Source: Candidatus Oscillibacter excrementigallinarum (GTDB taxonomy: Bacteria > Bacillota > Clostridia > Oscillospirales > Oscillospiraceae). Taken from it: a DNA stretch of 64,000 bases. This document shows, piece after piece, positions 52,069 through 60,467 of the stretch; position 1 is the stretch's first letter; each line of letters opens with the position of its first letter. The translations under genes were made by a program, and so were the position numbers. Location: positions 1-64,000 of the forward strand of contig DWZJ01000022.1 in the NCBI GenBank assembly GCA_019118245.1, in the 5' to 3' direction. Below the pieces are notes generated by a model. It had not been told where the DNA came from. It saw only the letters and a list, made by a program, of their open reading frames with translations, and searched no databases.

Positions 52069-53229
52069 ATGCAAACGAAATATCAGAAAGCTTTCGACCA
52101 TGTCACCGCCTCTGACCGATTGAAAGAGGAGGTGCTGAACATGACAAAACAGGAGAAAGAGACGCTGCGCAGGCAGATTCCCAAGGCTGCCCTAGTTGCT
52201 GCCATCATCATTTTGATCTTGGCCGGAACGGCCGTGGCGGTGAGTATACCAGGCATCCAGGACTGGTTCCAGCAGTATTGGCAGGAGGCCGGCGGAGGCG
52301 CTCCCATGACAGCGGAGCAGGAGACAGCCATCGGACAAATGACCCAATCCGTCGGAACTTCTGCTCAATCGGAGAAAGCAGAGGCAGAAGAGGACGAAAA
52401 CCTGGCTGCTGGGGAAAACCTGCCGCCTGAAGGGGAGTCCCCTGCGGAGAAAACGTCAGGGGGAGAAACGGTGGAAGCGCCCGGCAGGAACCAGGCATCC
52501 GAATCCGCTACAAACGGAGACAAGCCGGTTGCAGAAACAGTGGGCACTACAGTTAGCTTAGACTCTGTGACGGTTGGGGAAAAACATCTCTGGATGCTAC
52601 TTCACGTTAGTGGAACATTTGAGCCTGGAAAGTCATATAGTTTTGAGAGATCTGAACTTATAGGGGCGCCAGAAAAAGTCTACGAAGATCTTGGAATTAA
52701 GGTGGGGAAGGGACTTACTTGCAGCAGCAACGTTTTAGAAGATGGAAGCCTGCAAATTTTGGCCCAATATCAAAGCCCTGATCCAAATGCCGATTTAACG
52801 GAAGGCGGGAATCTCTGCCTGCATTTGGAAAATCTCCTGATGGATCGAGAGCCGCTTCTGGAAGGACAATGGGATATCCCCTTTACCCTGGAGCAAGCGT
52901 CGGCGATGCCTGCAATCAAGCTGGAAAATATAAGCATCCCGGTACCTGAATCGGAAGACGCAGGTGACATAAACTTCCAGGAAATCCGCATAACGTCCAC
53001 AGGAATGGAGCTGATTTGCGATGCGCAATATGCCGGATCTACACTTTGGCCGGACGTGGCCCTGATTCTGACAGATGGAAGCGAAATTGAAGCTGGCGCG
53101 GCTCATGCATCCTGGGAAGGAGAGGCAGATACAAGCCTCTGGATTACCGATTACACCTGGAAAGTGCCCATCGCCTTGGAGCAGGCGTCTTCCGTCCGGA
53201 TCGGGGACGTGTTGATTCCGCTGAAATAA
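52069..53229 (+). CDS. DUF4179 anti-sigma factor (pair 2)
   Basis: A 386-residue membrane protein laid out like the pair-1 anti-sigma: a short cytosolic N terminus (1-45), one helix (about 44-65, VAAIIILILAGTAVAVSI), an acidic Ser/Glu/Gly-rich stalk (about 85-155), and an extracytoplasmic domain ending ASSVRIGDVLIPLK. It should sequester the adjacent ECF sigma. GC content is near 50 percent, well below the window average, and codon use is different, suggesting recent acquisition. AGGAGGCG precedes the ATG. Confidence 0.8.
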   Translation: MQTKYQKAFDHVTASDRLKEEVLNMTKQEKETLRRQIPKAALVAAIIILILAGTAVAVSIPGIQDWFQQYWQEAGGGAPMTAEQETAIGQMTQSVGTSAQSEKAEAEEDENLAAGENLPPEGESPAEKTSGGETVEAPGRNQASESATNGDKPVAETVGTTVSLDSVTVGEKHLWMLLHVSGTFEPGKSYSFERSELIGAPEKVYEDLGIKVGKGLTCSSNVLEDGSLQILAQYQSPDPNADLTEGGNLCLHLENLLMDREPLLEGQWDIPFTLEQASAMPAIKLENISIPVPESEDAGDINFQEIRITSTGMELICDAQYAGSTLWPDVALILTDGSEIEAGAAHASWEGEADTSLWITDYTWKVPIALEQASSVRIGDVLIPLK

Positions 53230-53280
53230 TGGTGAAATCTACTGTGCCATATTCTCAGAATTTACCAAGGCACTCAGTTT

Positions 53281-53316
53281 TAAAGTGCAGTAACCATACG
53301 CGGTTACTGCACTTTA
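53281..53316 (+). terminator. Hairpin terminator after second sigma operon
   Basis: Arms TAAAGTGCAGTAACC / GGTTACTGCACTTTA with a short loop. The T-tail is poor. Confidence 0.65.
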
Positions 53317-53391
53317 ACTATACGCCAAGCGGCAATTTGCTTGTTGTTCTTGTATGGGATAGGACGACGGCGAGCGCACCGCCTTTTCCTT

Positions 53392-53889
53392 TTACAGGTT
53401 CGTGTTCACATAGTCATAGAACCGGTAGGTGAGGCCGTTTTCCGCCACCGGGTCGCTGATGGACGCCACCGTCCAGCCGGGCAGCTTGTCCAGGTTGGGG
53501 AAGAAGGAGTCCGCCCCCTCCGCGGCGGCGTCCACCCGGGTCACATACGCCCGCCGGCACTTGGAGAGCAGGGCGGCGTAGATGCTGCCGCCGCCGATGA
53601 CCCAGAGGTGGTCCTGGGGGGTGTCCGCCGCAGCCTCCATGGCGGCCTGCAGGCTGGAGACCACCACGGCCCCCTCCCGGTGAAAGTCCGCGCAGCGGGT
53701 GATGACGATGTTCTTCCGCCTGGGCAGGGGCTTCCCGCCGGGGAAGGAGTCCAGGGTCCGGCGGCCCAGGATGACGGTGCCCTCCAGAGTGAGGGAGCGG
53801 AAGCGCTTCATGTCCGTGGGCAGGGAAAAGAGCAGATCGTTGTCCCGGCCAATGGCCCAGTTTCGATCCACGACGACAATGGCATTCAC
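53392..53889 (-). CDS. folA: Dihydrofolate reductase
   Basis: A 165-residue DHFR that reduces dihydrofolate with NADPH. MNAIVVVDRNWAIGRDNDLLFSLPTDMKRF holds the substrate loop, with VILGRRTLDSFP and VIGGGSIYAALL for NADPH. The usual acidic active-site residue is D in LPTDMKRF. It starts 13 bp after thyA, forming the classic thyA-folA unit. Confidence 0.96.
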   Translation of the reverse strand: MNAIVVVDRNWAIGRDNDLLFSLPTDMKRFRSLTLEGTVILGRRTLDSFPGGKPLPRRKNIVITRCADFHREGAVVVSSLQAAMEAAADTPQDHLWVIGGGSIYAALLSKCRRAYVTRVDAAAEGADSFFPNLDKLPGWTVASISDPVAENGLTYRFYDYVNTNL

Positions 53890-53902
53890 AGGGCAGGCCT
53901 CC

Positions 53903-54733
53903 TCAAATGGCGATGGGGATCTTGTCCTCGAAGGGGGCGGGGGTGTAGCCCTCCAGGGAGAAGCTGTCCCGGGTAAAGGCGTAGAAATCCGTCACGGACG
54001 GGTCCATGCGGAACACCGGCGCCGGGGTGGGCGTCTGGGTCAGCATCCTTTCGATGATGGGCACGTGGCGGTCGTAGATGTGGGCGTCCGCGATGACGTG
54101 GACCAGCTCGCCGGGCACCAGGCCGCTGACCTGGGACAGCATGTGGACCAGTACGGCATACTGCACCACGTTCCAGTTGTTGGCCGCCAGCATATCCTGG
54201 CTCCGCTGGTTCAAAATGGCGTTGAGCACGTTGCCGGACACGTTGAAGGTCATGGACCACGCGCAGGGGTACAGGTTCATCTCGTGGAGGTCCTGGTGGT
54301 TGTAGAGGCTGGTGAGGATGCGGCGGGAGGCGGGGTTGTGCTTCAGATCGTACAGCACCCGGTCCACCTGGTCCATCTCCCCCTCGGGGTATTGGTGCTT
54401 GATGCCCAGCTGATAGCCGTAGGCCTTGCCGATGGAGCCGTCCGCGTCCGCCCACTCGTCCCAGATGTGGCCGTTCAGATCGTGGATGTTGTTGGACTTC
54501 TTCTGCCAGATCCACAGCAGCTCGTCCACCGCCGTCTTCCAGTAGGTCCGGCGGAGGGTCAGGATGGGGAACTCCTCCTGGAGATCATAGCGGTTGACGA
54601 TCCCGAATTTTTTGACCGTGTGGGCGGGGGTCCCGTCCTCCCAATGGGGGCGGACGGCCTGGTCGGTGTCCCAGACCCCGTGGTCCAGGATGTCCCGGCA
54701 GTTCTGGATGAAGAGCGCGTCAGCGCGGCTCAT
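53903..54733 (-). CDS. thyA: Thymidylate synthase
   Basis: A 276-residue ThyA converting dUMP to dTMP with methylene-tetrahydrofolate. The nucleophile is in LYPCAWSMTFNV; other blocks are RRTYWKTAVDELLWIWQKKSN, NQRSQDMLAANNWNVVQYAVLVHMLSQ and HVIADAHIYDRHV. The ATG at 54733 has GAGGAGGGACC upstream. The ORF track joins it to a long unrelated extension across the AraC gene, which is a shadow. Confidence 0.95.
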   Translation of the reverse strand: MSRADALFIQNCRDILDHGVWDTDQAVRPHWEDGTPAHTVKKFGIVNRYDLQEEFPILTLRRTYWKTAVDELLWIWQKKSNNIHDLNGHIWDEWADADGSIGKAYGYQLGIKHQYPEGEMDQVDRVLYDLKHNPASRRILTSLYNHQDLHEMNLYPCAWSMTFNVSGNVLNAILNQRSQDMLAANNWNVVQYAVLVHMLSQVSGLVPGELVHVIADAHIYDRHVPIIERMLTQTPTPAPVFRMDPSVTDFYAFTRDSFSLEGYTPAPFEDKIPIAI

Positions 54734-54767
54734 GGCGGTCCCTCCTCGGCATTTTATCGTTCCCTCC

Positions 54768-54796
54768 AGTATAGCAGAGCCCGGCGGAAAAGACAA
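54768..54796 (-). promoter_or_regulatory. Promoter of thyA-folA
   Basis: On the minus strand TTGTCT, a 17-bp spacer and TATACT, 35 bp before the thyA ATG. Confidence 0.7.
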
Positions 54797-54848
54797 TCCG
54801 CAGTTGAGGACCGCCCTGCCAAATCGGGGACCGCTTTTGCGGTTTTGG

Positions 54849-54877
54849 TTGTGAAAACCGGCAAGATGCGGTACAAT
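54849..54877 (+). promoter_or_regulatory. Promoter of araC-family gene
   Basis: TTGTGA, a 17-bp spacer and TACAAT, 63 bp before the ATG at 54941. Confidence 0.65.
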
Positions 54878-54940
54878 ACCCCATGACGACAGAGCCGCCG
54901 GGAGCGGCCGGAGACCTTTGCGGAGGAGAGGAGGCGGAAG

Positions 54941-55789
54941 ATGCTGGACCGGAATGAGATCAGCAAGCGGGGCTATCTGAAGGAGGATTTCCGCCTGTTC
55001 CATCTGAAGGACAGCCGGGCCCAGGAGGTGGACTACCACTACCACGCCTTTGACAAGCTGATCCTCCTGCTGGGGGGGAAGGTCACCTATGTGGTGGAGG
55101 GCGTCACCTACTTCCTCCAGCCCTGGGATATGCTGCTGGTGGGCCACGACCTGATCCACCGGCCCATCATCGACCCGGCGGAGCCCTATGAGCGGGTGGT
55201 GGTCTGGCTGGGCCGGGAGTGGCTGGAGCGGCGCAGCGACCCCGGCGAGGCGCTGGCCACCTGCTTCGACACCACCCGGGAGCGGGGCTTCCACCTGCTG
55301 CGCTTCGACGCGGAGCGGCGGCTCCACTACATGCAGCGCATCCAGCAGATGGAGGAGGCCCAGCGGGACAAGGGCTTCGGCGCCGCCCGGATGGCGGACA
55401 CCCTCTGCCAGCAGCTGCTGATCGACGTGAACCGGGATGTGCTGCGCTCCCGCACCGCCCAGGAGGAGCGGGACAGCTACCGGGTGGACCCCAAGATGGA
55501 GGAGATCCTCCGGTACATCCTGAACCACCTGGAAGAGGAGCTGACCGTGGACGCCCTGGCCAAGCGGTTCTTCATTAGCCGGTACTATCTCATGCACCGG
55601 TTCAAGGCCGTCACCGGCTACACGGTCCACCAGTACATCAGCCAGAAGCGGCTGCTGCGGGCCGGGGAGCTGATCCGCTCCGGCGTGCCGGTGATGAAGG
55701 CGGCGGAGCAGGCGGGGTTCGAGGAGTATTCCACCTTCCTGCGGGCCTTCCGCAGCACCTTCCACATGAGTCCCCGGGAGTTCCGGTGA
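54941..55789 (+). CDS. AraC-family transcriptional regulator
   Basis: A 282-residue regulator with an N-terminal cupin sensor (VDYHYHAFDKLILLLGGKVTYVVEGVTYFLQPWDMLLV) and two C-terminal helix-turn-helix motifs (LTVDALAKRFFISRYYLMHRFKAVTGYTVHQYI; AAEQAGFEEYSTFLRAFRSTFHMSPREFR). It is likely a sugar- or metabolite-responsive activator; the convergent Fe-dehydrogenase gene is not an obvious target. GAGGAGGCGG precedes the ATG. Confidence 0.93.
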   Translation: MLDRNEISKRGYLKEDFRLFHLKDSRAQEVDYHYHAFDKLILLLGGKVTYVVEGVTYFLQPWDMLLVGHDLIHRPIIDPAEPYERVVVWLGREWLERRSDPGEALATCFDTTRERGFHLLRFDAERRLHYMQRIQQMEEAQRDKGFGAARMADTLCQQLLIDVNRDVLRSRTAQEERDSYRVDPKMEEILRYILNHLEEELTVDALAKRFFISRYYLMHRFKAVTGYTVHQYISQKRLLRAGELIRSGVPVMKAAEQAGFEEYSTFLRAFRSTFHMSPREFR

Positions 55790-55807
55790 AAAGAGATGAG
55801 ACCAGAG

Positions 55808-55840
55808 AAAGGCGGGAGCGCGCAGCGCTCCCGCCTTTTC
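55808..55840. terminator. Bidirectional terminator
   Basis: Arms AAAGGCGGGAGCG / CGCTCCCGCCTTT with a short loop between convergent genes, ending in TTTT on the plus strand. Confidence 0.87.
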
Positions 55841-55845
55841 ACGAT

Positions 55846-57039
55846 TTATTCCAGCACATCGCCCGCGGCCAGACGGAGGATGGCCTCCATGTCGGCGGGC
55901 TGGATCTTCACGAAGCCGCCGAAGGGGAAGGCGTTCGGCTTCTCCGCCCGGTGGGCAACCATGTCCGGGATGTCCTTGGCCTTGGCCCCCAGCTCCTCAA
56001 AGGTGATGGGCATCCCCAGGGAGTGGAAGAACAGGCACAGCTTCTCGATGCCCTGGCGGGCGGTGGCCTCCGGGTCCGCGAAGTTCATCTCGCAGCCAAA
56101 GACCCGCACGGCGAACTGGGCCAGCCGGACGGGATCGTGGGGCAGCACATACTCCATCCAGGCGGGCAGCACCACCGCCAGGCCCGCGCCGTGGGCGCAG
56201 TCGTAGAAGGCGGAGAGCTCATGCTCGATCTGGTGGCTGGCCCAGTCCTGCTCCCGGCCCACGCCGCAGGAGTTGTTGTGGGCCAGCATCCCCGCCCACA
56301 TCAGGTCTGCCCGGGCCGCGTAGTCGTTGGGGTCGGCGATGGCCTTGGGGGCCGCGTCCAGCACGGTTTTCATCAGGGCCTCGCACAGCCGGTCCGTCAG
56401 GGCCACGTCCGGCGTGTTGGTGAAGTACCGTTCCATGATATGGGCCATCATGTCCACCGCGCCGCTGGCGGTCTGGTAGGCGGGCAGGGAGCAGGTGAAC
56501 CGGGGATTCAGCACCGCGAACTTGGGGCGGATGACGTCCGTCTTGGGGCAGCCCCACTTGAGGTTGCCCTGCTCCTGGGTGATGACGCAGCTGTCGGAGC
56601 CCTCGCTGCCGGCGGCGGAGATGGTCAGCACCACGCCCACGGGCAGGGTCTTTTCGATTTTGGCCTTTCCGGTGAAGAAGTCCCAGAAATCCCCGTCGTA
56701 CAGCGCGCCGAAGCCGATGGCCTTGGCGGTGTCGATGACGCTGCCGCCGCCCACGGCCAGCAGGAAGTCCGCCCCGGTCTGCCGGACCAGGTCGATGCCC
56801 TCGTAGACCTTGCCGCTGCGGGGGTTGGCCTGGACGCCGGAGAGCTCGGTGAAGGGGATGCCGGCCTCGTTCAGGGAGGCGGCGACGGCGTCATAGGCGC
56901 CGTTGCGGCGGACGGAGCCGCCGCCGGTGACCAGCAGCACCCGGGTGCCGCCGAACCGGCGCACCAGGGCGCCGGTATTTTTCTCCTCCCCGTCGCCGAA
57001 GGCGAACAGGGTGGGGGAGTAGAAGGTGAAGTTGTTCAT
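55846..57039 (-). CDS. Iron-containing alcohol dehydrogenase
   Basis: A 397-residue type III alcohol dehydrogenase, BdhA/YqhD-like, that interconverts aldehydes or ketones and alcohols with NAD(P)H. It has LLAVGGGSVIDTAKAIG, TISAAGSEGSDSCV and iron ligands in GAVDMMAHIMERY and SHQIEHELSAFYDCAHGAGLA. It is the last gene of a minus-strand run (FAD dehydrogenase, hydroxyacid dehydrogenase, lipoprotein, alcohol dehydrogenase). Confidence 0.94.
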   Translation of the reverse strand: MNNFTFYSPTLFAFGDGEEKNTGALVRRFGGTRVLLVTGGGSVRRNGAYDAVAASLNEAGIPFTELSGVQANPRSGKVYEGIDLVRQTGADFLLAVGGGSVIDTAKAIGFGALYDGDFWDFFTGKAKIEKTLPVGVVLTISAAGSEGSDSCVITQEQGNLKWGCPKTDVIRPKFAVLNPRFTCSLPAYQTASGAVDMMAHIMERYFTNTPDVALTDRLCEALMKTVLDAAPKAIADPNDYAARADLMWAGMLAHNNSCGVGREQDWASHQIEHELSAFYDCAHGAGLAVVLPAWMEYVLPHDPVRLAQFAVRVFGCEMNFADPEATARQGIEKLCLFFHSLGMPITFEELGAKAKDIPDMVAHRAEKPNAFPFGGFVKIQPADMEAILRLAAGDVLE

Positions 57040-57085
57040 GGGAGTGTGCTCCTTTCAGAATCGTTTGTCAGAGGCGTTCCGCACG

Positions 57086-57667
57086 TCAGTCAATCGGTGT
57101 ATCGGAGAAGGTCACAGTCACCGCCAGACCCGCCGTGCAGTCGATGCTGCGGAAATCCTCCAGGGAGCCGGCGATAGAGCCGCTGGCGGAACCGGCCTTC
57201 AGCAACAGGGGGATCTCCTCGCCGCAGACGATCTCCTGGGAATCGCCCAGCTGGGTGCTGAAGGTGGCGGCACAGCCGTCGAGATCCACGCTGTCCTGAT
57301 ATGTATAGGTGTTGTGCCCAGTGTCGGAGATGTCGAAAATTTCGTAGCCGGAGGGGGTAAAGCGGAAGCCCATGCTGTATTCGCCGGGTTCAATGTTCCC
57401 AAAGACATGGCCGGATTGGTTCCAAGTGCCGTCCTCGTATTTCCAGACCTCTGTGGAGACGGACTGGATGGGTGCCTCCACGGTGTAGTCGAAAAAAACC
57501 AGTGCCTCCTCTTTGCCGTTCAACAACTCCAGCAGTGCCTGCGCATCCTCGGAAAAGACGGCGGGGCGGATGGTGGGCGTGGGTTCCGAAGGGGCTTCTT
57601 GGGCACCGCAGGCGGCCAGCGGGAAGAGAAACAGCAGGCAGAGAAGCGCTGCAAATCTCTTCTTCAT
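57086..57667 (-). CDS. Lipoprotein of unknown function
   Basis: A 193-residue lipoprotein with signal MKKRFAALLCLLFLFPLAAC (lipobox LAAC, Cys20), a Pro/Glu/Thr-rich linker and a compact beta-rich domain (about 40-193). I recognise no family. It starts 3 bp after the hydroxyacid dehydrogenase gene, so it is probably co-transcribed with two redox enzymes. Confidence 0.8.
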   Translation of the reverse strand: MKKRFAALLCLLFLFPLAACGAQEAPSEPTPTIRPAVFSEDAQALLELLNGKEEALVFFDYTVEAPIQSVSTEVWKYEDGTWNQSGHVFGNIEPGEYSMGFRFTPSGYEIFDISDTGHNTYTYQDSVDLDGCAATFSTQLGDSQEIVCGEEIPLLLKAGSASGSIAGSLEDFRSIDCTAGLAVTVTFSDTPID

Positions 57668-57670
57668 GGC

Positions 57671-58642
57671 TCAATACCCCCGGGTCCGGTCCACCAGCCC
57701 CGCCAGGGGCCGGCCGGCGGCGTAGTTTTTCAGGTCCTCGCAGAACAGCTCCACGTTCCGGTCGCAGGTGTACCCCAGGGTCATGTTGCCGGAGACATGG
57801 GGGGTGAGGATCAGGTTCCGGGCGTCCCACAGGGGGTCCTCCCTGGGCAGGGGCTCAGGGTCCATCACATCCAGGGCGGCGCCCGCCAGCTTTCCGGTGT
57901 TCAGGGCCTCCGCCAGGGCCGCCTGGTCCAGGGCGGTGCCCCGGCCCACGTTGATGACATAGGCGTCGGCGGGCAGCAGGGCGATCCGCTCCCGGTTCAG
58001 GATGTGGATGGTCTCCGGCGTGCTGGGCAGGGCCATCACCAGGATCTTCGTCTGGGGCAGCATCTGGTCCAGGGCGGAGATGGGATACACCGCGTCAAAG
58101 GCGGGGTGGAGCCTGCCGCTGCGGCTGAGGCCCACGATCTTCGCGGCCCCCATGCCCCGCATCCGCTCCGCCACGTGGCGGCCGATGTCCCCGGTGCCCA
58201 GGATGGTGAATTCATTGTCCCGGATGGAGCGGATGGACAGCTGGTTGGACCAGCTGTGGTTCCGAACCACCTCGATGTATTCCGGCATCCGCCGCAGCAG
58301 CATCAGCGTCACCATCACCACGTGCTCCGCGATGGTGACGCCATAGACGTTGGAGTTGGTCAGCAGACAGTCCGGGTTGGCAAAGAACTCCGGATGCTTG
58401 CAGTAGAGGTCCACCCCGGCGAAGGAGCAGCAATACCATTGCAGACCGGCCGGGGCCTCCCGCAGCAGGTCGGCGGAGTGGGCGTACAGCACCTCGCAGT
58501 GCTGGAGGCAGGCCTTGGCCTCCTCGAACTGGTCCAGGGTGAAGAAGTGGGGGGTGAAGCCCGTCTCCTGGCAGGCGGCTTGGATCTGGCCCTTGTGGGC
58601 CTCGGTGAGGAACTCCTGATAGATGCAGATGTCACGGCTCAT
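57671..58642 (-). CDS. D-2-hydroxyacid dehydrogenase
   Basis: A 323-residue NAD-dependent dehydrogenase of the D-isomer 2-hydroxyacid family. The Rossmann motif is FTILGTGDIGRHVAERMRGMGA, the catalytic Arg lies in INVGRGTALDQAAL, and the Glu and His are in VMDPEPLPREDPLWDARNLILTPHVSGN. Substrate (2-ketoacid) unknown. Start choice: ATG at 58642 has AAAGGAG 10 nt upstream, while ATG at 58651 overlaps the previous stop (ATGA); both are plausible. Confidence 0.88.
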   Translation of the reverse strand: MSRDICIYQEFLTEAHKGQIQAACQETGFTPHFFTLDQFEEAKACLQHCEVLYAHSADLLREAPAGLQWYCCSFAGVDLYCKHPEFFANPDCLLTNSNVYGVTIAEHVVMVTLMLLRRMPEYIEVVRNHSWSNQLSIRSIRDNEFTILGTGDIGRHVAERMRGMGAAKIVGLSRSGRLHPAFDAVYPISALDQMLPQTKILVMALPSTPETIHILNRERIALLPADAYVINVGRGTALDQAALAEALNTGKLAGAALDVMDPEPLPREDPLWDARNLILTPHVSGNMTLGYTCDRNVELFCEDLKNYAAGRPLAGLVDRTRGY

Positions 58643-58647
58643 ATAGA

Positions 58648-60249
58648 TCATACTCCTTTTTGGATGGATTGACAGAGTTGTTCAGCGCACCGCATCCCGT
58701 CCGCGGCGGCGGAGAGGATGCCTCCGGCGTAGCCCGCGCCCTCGCCGCAGGGGTACAGTCCCCGGAGGGAGGACTGGTACGTCCCGTCCCGGGGGATGCG
58801 CACCGGGGAGGAGGAGCGGCTCTCCACCGCCGTCAGCACCGCGTCCGGGTCATCATAGCCCCGGAGCTTCTGCCCCAGGAGGGGGAGCGCCCCCGCGATG
58901 GTGTCCGCCACGAAATCCGGCAGGCACAGGCGCAGGTCCGTCCAGGTGACGCCGGGGCGGTAGCTGGGCGTCACCCGGCCGGGGCCTGTGGAGGGCCTGC
59001 CCGCCAGAAAGTCCCCCACCCGCTGGGCCGGGGCCTGGTAGCCGCCCCCGCCCAAGTCATAGGCTGCGGCTTCCAGCCTCCGCTGGAAAGCGATGCCCGC
59101 CAGCACGTCCCGGCCGCCGCCGTAGTCCTCCGGCGTCACGTTCACCAGCAGGCCGCCGTTGATGTTCTCCTGGTCCCGGGCAAATTCGCTCATGCCGTTG
59201 GTGACCACCCGGTCTTTCTCCGACGCGGCGGCCACCACCTGCCCGCCGGGGCAGACGCAGAAGGAGTAGGCCGCCCGCCCATTGGGGAGATGGCAGGAGA
59301 GCTTGTAGGTGGAGGCGGGGAGCCCCGGATGTCCGGCGTACTGCCGGTACTGGGCGGCGTCGCAGTCCGCCTGCCGGTGCTCGATCCGCACGCCCACGGC
59401 GAAGGGCTTGGCCTCCATGGCCACGCCCCGGGCGTGGAGCATAGCAAAGGTGTCCCGGGCGGAGTGGCCGGGGCACAGCACCAGCTGGGAGCAGGGGAGC
59501 GTGTAAGGCCCCTCCGGCCCCTCCACGGTGATGCCGGCCAGGGCGCCGTCCCGGATGTCCAGGTCCGCCAGGCGGCTCTCGAACCGGATGTCCGCGCCCA
59601 GAGTCAGCAGTTTTTTCCGAAGCTCCACCAGGGCGATGTGGAGATAGTCCGTGCCCACGTGGGGCTTGGCGTCGATGAGAATATCCTCTGGCGCGCCGCA
59701 GGAGACCAGCGTCTCCAGGATGAAGCGGTGGCGGGGGTCCCTGGTGCCGGTGTTCAGCTTGCCGTCGGAGAAGGCGCCGGCGCCGCCCTCGCCAAACTGG
59801 ACGTTGGAGGTCAGATCCAGCTCCCCGGTGGCCCAGAACCGCTCCACGTCCGCCTTCCGCCGCTCCACCGGGCGGCCCCGCTCCAGCAGGATGGGCCGCA
59901 GGCCCGCCCGGGCCAGCACCAGGGCGGCAAAGAGACCGGCGGGCCCGGCACCCACCACCACGGGAGGCGTCTCCGTCACCGGCAGGGGAGACGGCGGGAC
60001 ATAGGCGGGCGCCGGCTGGGCCCGGCTGATCTTCCGGCTGCGGCAGCGGCGGAGGACGGCGGCCTCCTCCTTCAGGGAGACCTCCACCGTATAGACCAGG
60101 CGGACCTCCTCCCGGGCGTCCACGCTGCGGCGGAGCAAGCGCAGGGAGAGAATGTCCTTCTCCCGCACCCGGAGCAGGCGAGCGGCCTCGGCGGCCAGCT
60201 CAGCCATGCCTGCCTCCGGCGGGAGCTTGATGGAATCGATTCTTAACAC
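58648..60249 (-). CDS. FAD-dependent dehydrogenase (NAD(P)/FAD oxidoreductase)
   Basis: A 533-residue flavoprotein of the uncharacterised FAD-dependent dehydrogenase type. An N-terminal domain of about 95 residues (RIDSIKLPPEAGMAELAAEAARLL) precedes the FAD fold with VVVGAGPAGLFAALVLARAG. Middle blocks are VQFGEGGAGAFSDGKLNTGTRDPRH and FCVCPGGQVVAAASE; the C terminus has GLYPCGEGAGYAGGILSAAADGM. The reaction is unknown. A GTG at 60249 (LRIDSIKLP) fits the family start better than the ORF-track TTG at 60258; the Shine-Dalgarno AAAGGA does not decide clearly. First gene of the four-gene redox operon. Confidence 0.87.
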   Translation of the reverse strand: MLRIDSIKLPPEAGMAELAAEAARLLRVREKDILSLRLLRRSVDAREEVRLVYTVEVSLKEEAAVLRRCRSRKISRAQPAPAYVPPSPLPVTETPPVVVGAGPAGLFAALVLARAGLRPILLERGRPVERRKADVERFWATGELDLTSNVQFGEGGAGAFSDGKLNTGTRDPRHRFILETLVSCGAPEDILIDAKPHVGTDYLHIALVELRKKLLTLGADIRFESRLADLDIRDGALAGITVEGPEGPYTLPCSQLVLCPGHSARDTFAMLHARGVAMEAKPFAVGVRIEHRQADCDAAQYRQYAGHPGLPASTYKLSCHLPNGRAAYSFCVCPGGQVVAAASEKDRVVTNGMSEFARDQENINGGLLVNVTPEDYGGGRDVLAGIAFQRRLEAAAYDLGGGGYQAPAQRVGDFLAGRPSTGPGRVTPSYRPGVTWTDLRLCLPDFVADTIAGALPLLGQKLRGYDDPDAVLTAVESRSSSPVRIPRDGTYQSSLRGLYPCGEGAGYAGGILSAAADGMRCAEQLCQSIQKGV

Positions 60250-60467
60250 CTTGTTCAAAGTTCCTTTCAGATGCGTTTAAGATAAGAATACTATACTTCA
60301 GGCAAAGGTTCAAGGAAGAGACCTTGAAAAGATCTCTGAATTTCGCCAAGGTGCATCTGGAGAAATTCAAAAAACATGGAAACAAAATTCACACTTTCGA
60401 CACGATCCCATGTTATCATCTGTTCTAAACGATGGATGAACGGGATACATAATAGGAGGAATCGATT

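Noticed and set aside
54734-55765. Long N-terminal extension of the thyA ORF
   Set aside because: It is antisense to the AraC gene; thyA has a good start and promoter at 54733-54796.
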